A DNA stretch of 8,837 nt, taken from contig JAFVRL010000029.1 in the NCBI GenBank assembly GCA_017504325.1, positions 1-8,837 on the forward strand, given 5' to 3'. A program made the position numbers and the translations under genes. The notes below the pieces were generated by a model, which saw only the letters and a list, made by a program, of their open reading frames with translations, searched no databases and was not told the DNA's origin. Position 1 is the stretch's first letter. Each line of letters starts with the position of its first letter. This document shows positions 1 to 7,719 of the stretch, one piece after another. This stretch comes from Lentisphaeria bacterium. GTDB taxonomy: Bacteria > Verrucomicrobiota > Lentisphaeria > Victivallales > UBA1829.

Positions 1-17
1 ACGCCCTTGTAATACCT

Positions 18-39
18 TATCTATTTTAAAAAATAGATA
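18..39. repeat. AT-rich inverted repeat downstream of the carboxypeptidase gene
   Basis: A perfect 10-bp inverted repeat, TATCTATTTT / AAAATAGATA, separated by two bases (28-29). It lies 20 bases past the stop of the carboxypeptidase gene. On the plus strand it is followed by a T-rich run (41-57), so it could act as a weak terminator for transcription entering from the left. On the minus strand no T-run follows, so it is a poor terminator for the carboxypeptidase transcript. It could also be a regulatory site for a gene outside the window. The all-A/T stem makes its function uncertain. Confidence 0.35.
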
Positions 40-58
40 TTTATTTCAAGTTTTTTTC

Positions 59-1411
59 TTATCTTGATTTTTTTCCCGTCTTTCTTTTTTTTCCAGTGAT
101 TGCTTTCTTTCTCACATTGCTTTTCAGAACGATCCTCTCTTCCGGTATATGAGGTGTTTCCGCCCGGATAAAACCCCATTGCAGAAGGGAACGCATATTT
201 TTATCCCGTTCCGCTGCTGTGGAAAATCCGGTGACGACAGCAATAAATTCCTCACCGTTCTTTTCACAGGCAACAGCTACACAGAATCCCGCTTTTCTTG
301 TATAACCGGTCTTGATCCCTTTTACGCCTTTCACACCATATTTTGCACCGGGGAGAAGATGATTGTGATTCCGCATGACGAGATGCCCTTTTTCTGTTTT
401 CTCCCGGAAATTTGCATAACGCATCTCTACAAGTTCCCGGAACAGGGGACTTGTCATGGCATATTCAGAAAGTTTCAGCATGTCTTCCGATGTACTGGTA
501 TTATCCGGAACTCCTTTACCGGGGAGACCGTGGGGATTATAGAATTTTGTATCGGTCATCTGCAATGCTTCAGCGGTATGGTTCATTCGCCGGATAAACT
601 CTCTGCTGTCACCGTTTCCCAGATACTGGGCGATGAGCAATGCTGCATCATTGGCACTCTTGATTGCGGATGCCTCCAGCAGACTTTGCAAAGTGAATGC
701 TTCTCCTCTGCGCATCCAGACCACCCCTTCTTTCAAAAGCATGGCCTCCTTTGTCGCCGGGATCCTTGCCTGAAGAAGAACTCTGCCATTTTCCACATCC
801 TCACAGGCAAGAAACATGGTCATGATTTTGCTCATGGAGGCAATGGATACTGCCTTGCGGGGATTTTTTGCCCAGAGTATCCTTCTGGAATTTACATGCA
901 GCAGGATCCCTGTTGTGGCTCCGGACAGACCGGGAATGGCGGATATTTTACCGTAAACGGTATATTTCCAATTGTATTTTCCCCTGTTCAGAACCGTTTT
1001 CCTCGGGGAGGGCGGAGGCAGTTTGCCGAAAGAAACGGTTTCTGAATTTCCGGCATTTTTTGTTTTTTCCGGCAGGATCCCGGAGAATTCCGGAAGATCC
1101 GTTTCCGGAAAATCCGGCGGTGACTGCGTTCCGGCTTTTTTAACAGAAGAGACTTGCTGCCGGATCTTTTTTTGCTGATCTGCCGGGACAATGGGTTTTA
1201 CATCATTTCTGTCAGCTGCCGGATATTTTCCCGCCCGGAGATTATTTTTCCCCTCATCTTTTGCCGCCGGTATCCCTGTATCTGTAATGAGTGGTTTTTC
1301 CGGTGTTTTTTCAGGAGAGGAGGCGCACCCTCCGTTCATAACAAGGAAAATGATCAGAATATGAATAAGGGCGATCCCTGCGGCAAGAGTGATAAGATAG
1401 GGTATTTTCAT
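59..1411 (-). CDS. D-alanyl-D-alanine carboxypeptidase (peptidase family S11)
   Basis: A penicillin-binding-protein-type serine peptidase of 450 residues that would remove the terminal D-Ala from peptidoglycan stem peptides outside the inner membrane. All three family motifs are present in order: SxxK at S192-K195 (ASMSK), SxN at S252-N254 (KSAND), and KTG at K367-G369 (GIKTGYT). The catalytic domain spans roughly residues 150-415. An N-terminal hydrophobic segment (about 4-26) acts as a signal or anchor. A Cys at position 29 (NGGC) is a poor lipobox, so lipidation is possible but doubtful. Residues 30-145 form a low-complexity linker rich in Pro, Lys and Glu. The C-terminus has no room for the beta domain of PBP5 and ends in a Lys/Arg-rich tail. 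No good Shine-Dalgarno precedes the ATG (only GGACAG), and no convincing promoter is visible between it and the leuA terminator. The family assignment is secure; the exact paralogue (dacA, dacF or other) is not. Confidence 0.93.
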   Translation of the reverse strand: MKIPYLITLAAGIALIHILIIFLVMNGGCASSPEKTPEKPLITDTGIPAAKDEGKNNLRAGKYPAADRNDVKPIVPADQQKKIRQQVSSVKKAGTQSPPDFPETDLPEFSGILPEKTKNAGNSETVSFGKLPPPSPRKTVLNRGKYNWKYTVYGKISAIPGLSGATTGILLHVNSRRILWAKNPRKAVSIASMSKIMTMFLACEDVENGRVLLQARIPATKEAMLLKEGVVWMRRGEAFTLQSLLEASAIKSANDAALLIAQYLGNGDSREFIRRMNHTAEALQMTDTKFYNPHGLPGKGVPDNTSTSEDMLKLSEYAMTSPLFRELVEMRYANFREKTEKGHLVMRNHNHLLPGAKYGVKGVKGIKTGYTRKAGFCVAVACEKNGEEFIAVVTGFSTAAERDKNMRSLLQWGFIRAETPHIPEERIVLKSNVRKKAITGKKRKTGKKSR

Positions 1412-1480
1412 TTCAATTCTGTCCGTTCAAGATCTTTCGTATATCCGTTTGCAGCGTTATGATATTTTTCTGCCTGCCGG

Positions 1481-1517
1481 AAGAAAAAACTCTCCGCTTC
1501 TATTCAGCGAAGAGTTT
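1481..1517 (-). terminator. Rho-independent terminator of leuA
   Basis: Read on the minus strand, the hairpin has a 7-bp outer stem (AAACTCT/AGAGTTT), one mismatch, a 4-bp inner stem (CGCT/AGCG) and a 7-base loop. It is followed directly by TTTTTTCTT. It begins 12 bases after the leuA stop codon, so it should separate leuA from the downstream carboxypeptidase gene. Confidence 0.8.
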
Positions 1518-1528
1518 GTTTCGGAGAC

Positions 1529-3238
1529 TCATTTCTGTTTGCGTTCATCAGCAATGGCTCTGTTGAGCGCAGAGAATATGGCATAAATGGTGGCAATATC
1601 AATATTGGTATGTTCGCCGACACCGTAGAAAAGTTTATTGTCACTGTTTCTGCGGATCCCCACAATACTCATTGCTTTGGCGTCTGCATTGTCTCCGAGT
1701 GTCTGTTCCCGGTAATCTTCCAGTACAAACTGATAAAGTCCGGCATCATCTCTAATGGCATGAACTGTCGCGGAAACCGGACCATTACCCCTGCCGGAGG
1801 CGGTGCGTTCCACACCGTCCATGAGGATGTTGAGATTGACTTCCACTTCGGATTCATCTTTGCCTTCGATGTGTTCTGTTCCCCTGTGATTGCGGGTAAA
1901 TTTCTTCAGGACGAAAGGTCCTTTCACATTGACGAAGGTCTCATTGAAGATCTTGAGCAGTTCTCCGGCATCCAGTTCATCTCCTTTGCTGTCTGCATAA
2001 GCCTGTGTTGCCGCACCGATCTCCGGGTGCATCCCTTTGGGGGGATAGATCCCGAAATCGTGTTCCAGAACATAGGCGACTCCGCCTTTGCCGGACTGAC
2101 TGTTGATCCGGATGAGTTTTTCGTATTTGCGTCCCACAGAAGCGGGATCAATGTGCAGATAGGGTACTTTCCAGTCCACATCGAAAAGAGCTTTTGCATC
2201 ATTGAGTTTGTCCATTCCTTTGCGGATGGCGTCCTGATGAGATCCGGAAAATGCTGTAAATGCCAGTTGTCCGGCATAGGGATGACGGGCATGGACATCA
2301 ATGCCTGTGGCATTTTCCACGATGGTGACGATCCTGGGCAGATCGGAGAAATCCAGGCCTGTTGCAATGTTTCTGGATTCCAGATTCATTGCAAGAGTAC
2401 AGAGGTCCACATTTCCTGTGCGTTCCCCGTGTCCGAAGATCGTTCCTTCCACTCTTTCCGCACCCGCCATCAGCGTAAATTCAGAAGAGGCGACTGCACA
2501 GCCCTGGTCATTATGGGAGTGGACACTTACCATGGTTTCTGCCATGTAAGGATAGTTGTCCACAAAATACCTGATCATATCCGCATAGTGATGAGGCGGT
2601 CTGCGTTCCACAGTCTGGGGAAGGTTTACAATGAAGTTTTCTTTGGCAGAGGGACCCCATGCTTCCTTTACAGCTTTGCAAACATCCACTACATAGTCCA
2701 TATCACTGTCGGTAAATTCCTCCGGGGAAAACTCGTAGGATACCCGATCGGTGAGACCGGCTTCCGCCAGATATTTTTTCACAAGAAGAGTACCTTTTAC
2801 TGCCATTTCCAGAGTTTCCTCCCTTGTCTTGCCGAAAACGATCTTCTGGTGCAGATCACTGGTGGCAACATAGAGGTGGAGGATCGCCTTTTTTACGCCC
2901 GATAAAGATTCAACGGTGCGTTTGATGAGTTCTTCTCTGGACTGGGTAAGCACGGAAATACGCACATCAGAGGGAATCTCATTTTTTTCAATAAGATTCC
3001 GTACAAACATAAAATCGTCCTGGGAGGCGGAGGGGAAAGATACTTCGATCTCTTTGAATCCGATAGAACAAAGCATCTTGAAATATTCCAGTTTCTTTTC
3101 CGGATTCATGGGCATGGGAAGAGCCTGGTTGCCGTCCCGGAGGTCAACGGAACACCATACCGGAGTCCGGGTGATGTCATTGTTGATCCATTCCCTGTTT
3201 ACTTTCGGGATACTTTCTGTGTCTGGGTATTTCTTCAT
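1529..3238 (-). CDS. leuA: 2-isopropylmalate synthase (long, leucine-regulated form)
   Basis: Catalyses the first committed step of leucine synthesis, condensing acetyl-CoA with 2-oxoisovalerate. The HMGL-like TIM-barrel motif DLRDGNQ holds the catalytic Arg and a metal-binding Asp (residues 40-46, numbered from the GTG at 3262). HSHNDQG (248-254) gives the two metal-binding His, and GHGERTGN (277-284) gives the metal-binding Asn. GKGG lies at 391-394. The last ~140 residues, including RGNGPVSA (491-498), match the allosteric leucine-binding domain. The length of ~570 residues and the diverged barrel fit the type found in yeast and actinobacteria rather than the ~515-residue enterobacterial form. 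The frame extends to a GTG at 3262, but the ATG at 3238 is preferred: the added residues (MFPETERK) look non-conserved, and the GGAG before the GTG is almost touching it. A GGAAAG precedes the ATG. The gene appears to be alone; no leuB, leuC or leuD is in the window. Confidence 0.96.
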   Translation of the reverse strand: MKKYPDTESIPKVNREWINNDITRTPVWCSVDLRDGNQALPMPMNPEKKLEYFKMLCSIGFKEIEVSFPSASQDDFMFVRNLIEKNEIPSDVRISVLTQSREELIKRTVESLSGVKKAILHLYVATSDLHQKIVFGKTREETLEMAVKGTLLVKKYLAEAGLTDRVSYEFSPEEFTDSDMDYVVDVCKAVKEAWGPSAKENFIVNLPQTVERRPPHHYADMIRYFVDNYPYMAETMVSVHSHNDQGCAVASSEFTLMAGAERVEGTIFGHGERTGNVDLCTLAMNLESRNIATGLDFSDLPRIVTIVENATGIDVHARHPYAGQLAFTAFSGSHQDAIRKGMDKLNDAKALFDVDWKVPYLHIDPASVGRKYEKLIRINSQSGKGGVAYVLEHDFGIYPPKGMHPEIGAATQAYADSKGDELDAGELLKIFNETFVNVKGPFVLKKFTRNHRGTEHIEGKDESEVEVNLNILMDGVERTASGRGNGPVSATVHAIRDDAGLYQFVLEDYREQTLGDNADAKAMSIVGIRRNSDNKLFYGVGEHTNIDIATIYAIFSALNRAIADERKQK

Positions 3239-3304
3239 TTTTCTTTCCGTTTCCGGAAACACTCTCCGGGAGTTTTCCTGTTTTCTCCTGCAAAGAAGTT
3301 TCCT

Positions 3305-3334
3305 TTTATATTAATATCTATTTTCTCTTTACAA
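3305..3334 (-). promoter_or_regulatory. Probable sigma-70-type promoter of leuA
   Basis: On the minus strand there is a -35-like TTGTAA (3329-3334), an 18-base spacer and a -10-like TATAAA (3305-3310), placing the transcript start near 3298 and giving a leader of about 60 bases. That leader is too short for a T-box, and I see no leucine-codon leader peptide. If the promoter is right, control is by a repressor or only by enzyme feedback. Predicted by eye only. Confidence 0.45.
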
Positions 3335-3373
3335 ATAAGTAATATATTCTCCCCCATCAGAAAAGTCAAATGA

Positions 3374-3418
3374 AAAACGGATCAGAAAAGCGCAAATCTT
3401 TCTTTTCCGATCCGTTTT
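3374..3418 (-). terminator. Terminator hairpin after the acyltransferase operon
   Basis: A 17-bp stem (3374-3390 with 3402-3418) broken by no mismatch beyond one G-U pair, with an 11-base loop (3391-3401). On the minus strand it starts 30 bases after the stop of the acyltransferase gene, and its stem ends in GTTTTTC. It should end the membrane-protein/acyltransferase transcript before the leuA promoter. The stem also ends in TTTT on the plus strand, so it may work in both directions, although no plus-strand gene lies to its left. Confidence 0.75.
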
Positions 3419-3447
3419 GTGCTGTTCCCGGGACAGGGAAAGGGTAG

Positions 3448-4422
3448 TCAACTTACAGAAACAGCTTTTCCGTCACACAAAGAATCAAACTCTTCTTTCA
3501 GGATAAACATGACACCATTGTCAAATCTTCCTCCTTCAGCGGCAAAAGCTGCAAGGCGTTTCTGCATATCCGTTTTATGGGGAACGGCATTTATCCCTTC
3601 TGCTTTGGCTTTTTCCCCGAACACTCTTCCCACGGTCTCTGTTTCAAATGTTCCGCTTGCCCGGATATGGCCCAGTGTCTGGAAGGCAAGAATATTGGAA
3701 TGTGTCGGCAGGATCTGCTGCAGCTGGGGATCCAGCAGCCAGGAACTGCACCGGACTGCCTTGTAGCCGATATCCGGACGGTATTTTGCCAGATATTCTC
3801 TCATTCTGCGGAAGGATTCAATACAAAGTTCCTTTTTCAAAGGGCCGGATGCAGGAATGTGGATAGAGACGATCCTGTCACCTTTTGAAAGCAGACATTC
3901 CCACTCTTTTCCGGCTTCATTTTCAGAAGCGAAAACGATTTTTCCTTCTTTTGTGCGGTATGTATTGTATTCTTCTTTGTAAACTCCGGCAGTTTCAAGC
4001 TGGAGGCGTCCGAACTTCAATACATTGCCCTCCCAGAGTGTCCTGCACCATTCCACGATCCGCCACTGGAACCCGGGATGAGAATAATTTTCCATGTGAT
4101 ACTCCAGCCAGATGGGGGCATCCAGCAGATTTTCCAGAAGGATCTCTTCCGGAATATTTTTTTCCCTGTATGTTTCAAAAGCCCGGTCGATCATCCCCAC
4201 GATAACAAGCATCCTGAAAAGATCCGCTTTTTCAGCTTCCGGAAATTCATCAAGGATCTCCTGATCTGTCAGCGTATGAGCTGTGCATTTTTCCACCATG
4301 AGATCATAAAACTCTTCCTGTTTGTTTTTCCGGAGAGTAGCACACAGGGAGGCAAGGGCCTCAACACAGAATTCCGGCAGACGGGCAAGCCGGGCATTGT
4401 TCACAAGTCTTTCAATATCCAT
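3448..4422 (-). CDS. N-acyltransferase-like protein (NAT_N plus GNAT-like C-terminal domain)
   Basis: A soluble 324-residue protein with no signal peptide or membrane segment. It resembles a family usually annotated 'acyltransferase domain-containing protein', with an all-helical N-terminal part (about 1-125) and a GNAT-like C-terminal part (about 130-315). Recognisable signatures are FGRLQLE (137-143), IVSIHIPASGPL (184-195) and CSSWLLDPQLQQILP (225-239). The substrate is unknown for the family as far as I know. The start at 4422 is chosen because AAGGAAGG (4430-4437) lies at ideal distance; a frame extending to 4464 lacks this support. The gene overlaps the stop of the upstream membrane-protein gene by 22 bp, so the two are probably translationally coupled, and a joint role in modifying a cell-envelope molecule is plausible but inferred. 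The family match is from memory of conserved motifs, not a search. Confidence 0.75.
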   Translation of the reverse strand: MDIERLVNNARLARLPEFCVEALASLCATLRKNKQEEFYDLMVEKCTAHTLTDQEILDEFPEAEKADLFRMLVIVGMIDRAFETYREKNIPEEILLENLLDAPIWLEYHMENYSHPGFQWRIVEWCRTLWEGNVLKFGRLQLETAGVYKEEYNTYRTKEGKIVFASENEAGKEWECLLSKGDRIVSIHIPASGPLKKELCIESFRRMREYLAKYRPDIGYKAVRCSSWLLDPQLQQILPTHSNILAFQTLGHIRASGTFETETVGRVFGEKAKAEGINAVPHKTDMQKRLAAFAAEGGRFDNGVMFILKEEFDSLCDGKAVSVS

Positions 4423-6035
4423 TTTTGATCCTTCCTTATCTGTTTTTTCAATGTAAATATACAACCTTCTTCCGATTCATAGACAACTTTCCAGCCCTGC
4501 GCCTTCAGATACCGGATAAATTTTTCCCGCCGGGAGAGGACAAAGGCAAAATCCGCTCCGGTAAGATGCCGGATGGCAGTATCCATAGCCGGACGGCGGA
4601 TGGAATTGAGAACACAGTTTTCCAGTTTTCTGCCTTTTTCCGGGGAGACCGCATAGGAGAATGCCGGATCCATCCCCCACAGAAAAACATTATGTCTGTT
4701 GGCATAAAACATCGCGGGAAAATCTCCCCAGTCCAGATTCACCACAAGAGAGTTTGCCGGAGTGTTTTTTACAAGGTACTCTGCCGGTCCGCGGGGGATC
4801 TTGTTTTTGAAATTGCTTTTTTGCATCAATGTGATGTTTATAAGCATAAAAACTGCTGAAAATGCAAAAAACAGAAGGAACACTCTTTTTTCCGGTATTT
4901 TCCATGCAAAAAAGCCTGTTTTTTCTCTCTCTGAATGTTCTGTAAGAACCGCAAATGCGGCAACCGTAAAGGGGAGGGCATATTCAATAAAACGCAATAT
5001 GAAAAATGTTCCGGCAGTAAAAAGCAAAGCCAGACGAAGAATGGTTTTTTCTGACGGAGTGAAAATGTCTCTTTTTTCCCGGATCCCTTTTTCCCGCAGT
5101 CTGATGAAAAGATAGAGGGAAATGTAACAGAGAAGATAGAAAGGGATCGCATTTCTGAACCATGCGAAATTTCCCGGCATCATCTCCATGGGGGCAAGTT
5201 TCGGGGTGAGGGTCCTTCCGTAAAAAAGAGGATTGAGGACGGCATCAAGACTTTGTACTTTCCATACGGCAAATGTATTGGGAAACTGCGGGTGGAGGAT
5301 ATAGCCCGCAAGAAGCCCCGCAAGAAGACTTGCCGGAAAAAGTATGCTCTTATTTGTGTATTCCTTTCTTGCAAAAAATGCGTAAAAAAGCACCGGAACA
5401 AGCAGAAAATGCGGATTGGAATAACTCCAGGCATACAGAAAAGCAAGGAGAAAAAATCCGGCGCATTTTTTCCGGAGATCCCTGATACGGAAAAGCGTAC
5501 AGCATATCAGTAAAAATGCCAGAGAAAATACATGGGGCCGCAGCATGAGAAAACGGTAGGTGAACGCAAAGGCTCCGAATGAAAAAAGTATGCCGGAAAG
5601 AAATGCCGTTACCGGAGAAATTTGCAGTCCTTTCAATAAAACAAGAAAGGAGAACAGGGCAAATGCGGCAAATACCATTGCCGGAAATGTAAAGGGAAAA
5701 GAATCTCCCGTCATCATTTTTTGCAGAAAGAAAAGCCCCTGAAGGAGAATATGATACAGTAATTCCTTGTCTGCAAAAGTTTCATGCCACAGGGAAAATA
5801 CAAGAAAGGAAAATTTTTTTGCTGTGTAAGAGCCGCTGCCCTGCAATGCCATCGCCGCATGATAGAAACTGTCTGTCCCCGGTTCCCCGCCCTGGGATGC
5901 TGTACATTGCATCCGTAAAAAGGTGAGCAGTACAAGGGGAAACAGAAAAGCGATACTCCACAGGAAGACCTTTACAAATCGTTTTTTCTTTTCTGCGGGG
6001 ATCATATCCGGTTCTTTTCCGCTGGATCGTGGCAT
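4401..6035 (-). CDS. Polytopic membrane protein, GT-C glycosyltransferase-like
   Basis: An integral inner-membrane protein of 544 residues with roughly 10-12 hydrophobic segments followed by a soluble C-terminal domain of ~130 residues. Near the N-terminus, after the first membrane span, are DSFYH (D96-H100, numbered from the TTG at 6158) and FADKELLYH (128-136). Acidic residues in the first external loop, as here, are typical of GT-C enzymes that use lipid-linked sugar donors. The C-terminal domain carries NLDWGDFPAMFYANRHN (474-490) and WGMDPAF (494-500), a pattern I associate with uncharacterised membrane proteins of this type. Substrate and product cannot be read from sequence. Start: the frame opens at TTG 6158 and has ATGs at 6113 (weak AGGAAA before it) and 6035. 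I prefer 6035, which has GGAG (6044-6047) eight bases upstream, gives a short basic N-terminus before the first span, and fits a promoter at 6074-6101. It is first in an operon with the acyltransferase-like gene. Confidence 0.78.
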   Translation of the reverse strand: MPRSSGKEPDMIPAEKKKRFVKVFLWSIAFLFPLVLLTFLRMQCTASQGGEPGTDSFYHAAMALQGSGSYTAKKFSFLVFSLWHETFADKELLYHILLQGLFFLQKMMTGDSFPFTFPAMVFAAFALFSFLVLLKGLQISPVTAFLSGILFSFGAFAFTYRFLMLRPHVFSLAFLLICCTLFRIRDLRKKCAGFFLLAFLYAWSYSNPHFLLVPVLFYAFFARKEYTNKSILFPASLLAGLLAGYILHPQFPNTFAVWKVQSLDAVLNPLFYGRTLTPKLAPMEMMPGNFAWFRNAIPFYLLCYISLYLFIRLREKGIREKRDIFTPSEKTILRLALLFTAGTFFILRFIEYALPFTVAAFAVLTEHSEREKTGFFAWKIPEKRVFLLFFAFSAVFMLINITLMQKSNFKNKIPRGPAEYLVKNTPANSLVVNLDWGDFPAMFYANRHNVFLWGMDPAFSYAVSPEKGRKLENCVLNSIRRPAMDTAIRHLTGADFAFVLSRREKFIRYLKAQGWKVVYESEEGCIFTLKKQIRKDQKWILKDL

Positions 6036-6073
6036 GACATGTTCTCCATTTTTGTGACATGAAAATATGCTAA

Positions 6074-6101
6074 AAAATATCACAGAAAACCTTTTTTTCA
6101 A
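6074..6101 (-). promoter_or_regulatory. Candidate promoter of the membrane-protein/acyltransferase operon
   Basis: Minus-strand TTGAAA (6096-6101), a 16-base spacer and TATTTT (6074-6079), predicting a transcript start near 6067 and a ~30-base leader with GGAG before the ATG at 6035. It lies inside the longer reading frame that opens at 6158, which argues for the shorter protein. Eye-based prediction. Confidence 0.4.
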
Positions 6102-6141
6102 ATCTTCTTCCATATTTTTCCTGTTTTTTTTCTTTTCCGGT

Positions 6142-6170
6142 TTGAAAAAGCCGGTCAATGATACTATTGT
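6142..6170 (+). promoter_or_regulatory. Candidate promoter of the exported-protein gene
   Basis: Plus-strand TTGAAA (6142-6147), a 17-base spacer and TATTGT (6165-6170), giving a leader of roughly 85-90 bases before the ATG at 6265. Together with the minus-strand promoter at 6074-6101 this makes a divergent promoter region of ~230 bases between the two start codons. Eye-based prediction. Confidence 0.4.
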
Positions 6171-6207
6171 ATATAAGTATTTGAGGCAGTTTTTTTTATG
6201 ATTGTTT

Positions 6208-6222
6208 TTCCGCTTTGCGGAA
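6208..6222 (+). other. Small stem-loop in the 5' leader of the exported-protein gene
   Basis: Perfect 6-bp stem TTCCGC/GCGGAA around a TTT loop, 42 bases before the start codon. No T-run follows on either strand, so it is not a simple terminator. It could stabilise the leader or be incidental, because TTCCG-type words are very common here. Confidence 0.3.
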
Positions 6223-6264
6223 CAGTAGAATCCGGAAAATGAAACAATCAGGAGAGAATAAAAG

Positions 6265-7611
6265 ATGAGATCTGTTTTCGGGATAATTGCGATTATCGCG
6301 ATGAGTCTTCCCTTGATGGTATATGCAGACCGTGCGGGAAATTTGAGGGAATACGAAGAAGTGCTTGGAAGAGTCAGTGAAAATTACAAAGGTGCGCTGC
6401 GCGCTCCGGAGAGCCGTTTCGGGCAGGATTATGAAAAAGCATTGCGCAGACTCTGGGAAGCGGGACAGGATCTTCAGAAGGATGCCCGGTATTGGGGGAA
6501 GGATTTTAATTTTATGACCCTCTCCCTGGATATAGGCAACTTGTATAAACAGACACGGGATTTTCTTAAATACCGGAAAGACGGAAGCAGAAACAATACA
6601 TTGCGGGACAGGGATTTAAGGGATGACAGCAGAAACAGAAGACACCGCAGCTATAACAGCTATAACAGCTATAACAGGAACAGTTCTTCCGGCAGATACA
6701 ATACGCGTGTTCGCGGCGGCCGGGTCGATCATGAAGACAGAAGTGCGGAATTTTTCGCGAAACACAATCCTCTGCCCATCATCAATATCCTGCTTGATGA
6801 TTTGAGAGAGCTGCGGAAAAGCGGTTTTCTGGAAAGTGCTTCCGGCAGAAATGCCTCCAAAAGCCAGAGGGTGATTTCTGAATATAAACGCCTGGTGGAT
6901 TTTTATATGAGACATTACCGCAGATACCTTTTTGATGTAAACAGCATGTTTTACATGAAAGAAGTGAAAAGACGGGGGAATCTTCTTTTATACGATTCGA
7001 GAACTGTAATGGATATGTGCGGAAGAAGAAACGGCGGGGAACTTCCCTGCAACCTTATGACGGAAACCGCCACTCTTTTGCGGGTCACCGGTTTTCAGGC
7101 GGCGGATACAGCAAAGGCTGGCAGACGGGGAAAAGATATTGATTCCCCGCACAACCGTCAGGAGGCGCAATACTCTCTTTCCAAGATCAACGAGACCGTC
7201 GGATTGCTCCGCAGGGATTTTGTAATGACTCCGGGGAAAGCTGCTGTCAGAAGCACTACTGTTCTTGCAAAAATCGAAGAAAAGGAAGATCCGGATGAGG
7301 CAGGATTGAAAAAGCAGCTGTATATGATCCGTAAAAAGATTTTTGAAGGCAATACCATGCTTTCCGGGGTCGACAGGGAAACGGTGCGGAAATTCCGGCT
7401 TACTTTGAGTAAAGAGGAACTCAAAGAATTTGAACGGATCCGCAAAGAATACCTGAAACACGGATATGATTCCACTTTTGCCGCCCGTTATGCCTGTACG
7501 CAGCTTCTCAACAGAGATATTTCTGTCCGGGATACTGCAGAATTGAAGCGTCTCTATGAAAAGGTGCGGAAGGCTCTTATGCAGGAGGCGGAAAAGAAAA
7601 TGGATCTTTGA
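6265..7611 (+). CDS. Exported charged helical protein of unknown function
   Basis: I do not recognise this 448-residue protein. A clear signal peptide (residues 1-21, hydrophobic core GIIAIIAMSLPLMV, likely cleavage VYA|DR) sends it across the inner membrane; there is no further membrane span. The mature protein is rich in Arg, Lys, Glu and Asp and looks mostly alpha-helical: a first helical part (about 24-105), a disordered basic region (about 107-155) containing three SYN repeats, and a longer helical part (about 165-445) with heptad-like Leu/charge spacing near 375-445. Cysteines occur at 252, 262 and 411; the close pair could form a disulfide. The start is supported by AGGAGA (6250-6255) nine bases upstream. 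It is a single-gene unit divergent from the membrane-protein operon, with a terminator-like hairpin about 110 bases downstream. A periplasmic structural or envelope-binding role is possible, but nothing shows it. Confidence 0.85.
   Translation: MRSVFGIIAIIAMSLPLMVYADRAGNLREYEEVLGRVSENYKGALRAPESRFGQDYEKALRRLWEAGQDLQKDARYWGKDFNFMTLSLDIGNLYKQTRDFLKYRKDGSRNNTLRDRDLRDDSRNRRHRSYNSYNSYNRNSSSGRYNTRVRGGRVDHEDRSAEFFAKHNPLPIINILLDDLRELRKSGFLESASGRNASKSQRVISEYKRLVDFYMRHYRRYLFDVNSMFYMKEVKRRGNLLLYDSRTVMDMCGRRNGGELPCNLMTETATLLRVTGFQAADTAKAGRRGKDIDSPHNRQEAQYSLSKINETVGLLRRDFVMTPGKAAVRSTTVLAKIEEKEDPDEAGLKKQLYMIRKKIFEGNTMLSGVDRETVRKFRLTLSKEELKEFERIRKEYLKHGYDSTFAARYACTQLLNRDISVRDTAELKRLYEKVRKALMQEAEKKMDL
6649..6675 (+). 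repeat. Three exact copies of a 9-bp tandem repeat (AGCTATAAC)
   Basis: AGCTATAAC occurs three times head to tail in frame, encoding SYN-SYN-SYN (residues 129-137) in the basic low-complexity region of the exported protein. As the unit is nine bases, copy-number change by slippage would lengthen or shorten the linker without shifting the frame. Confidence 0.9.
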
Positions 7612-7719
7612 GTCTGCTGCGGCGGAAAAGTTTTACTTTCTTTATCTCTTTTCAGGACCGGAAAATGATTGAATAAAATTTTTTTGATTTTTTTGAAAAA
7701 ATGGAAATAAACCTGATGG

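Noticed and set aside
149..1045. A 298-codon plus-strand frame opposite the carboxypeptidase gene
   Set aside because: The minus-strand protein has SxxK, SxN and KTG in order. The plus-strand frame looks like a shadow, with many Cys and Phe residues.
1610..2905. A 431-codon open frame on the plus strand opposite leuA
   Set aside because: leuA on the minus strand carries all catalytic motifs. The antisense frame has no ribosome binding site, no recognisable domain and a Cys/His/Phe-rich composition typical of a shadow frame.
3239..3262. GTG start eight codons upstream for leuA
   Set aside because: GGAG is almost in contact with the GTG, which is too close, and the added residues do not resemble a conserved LeuA N-terminus.
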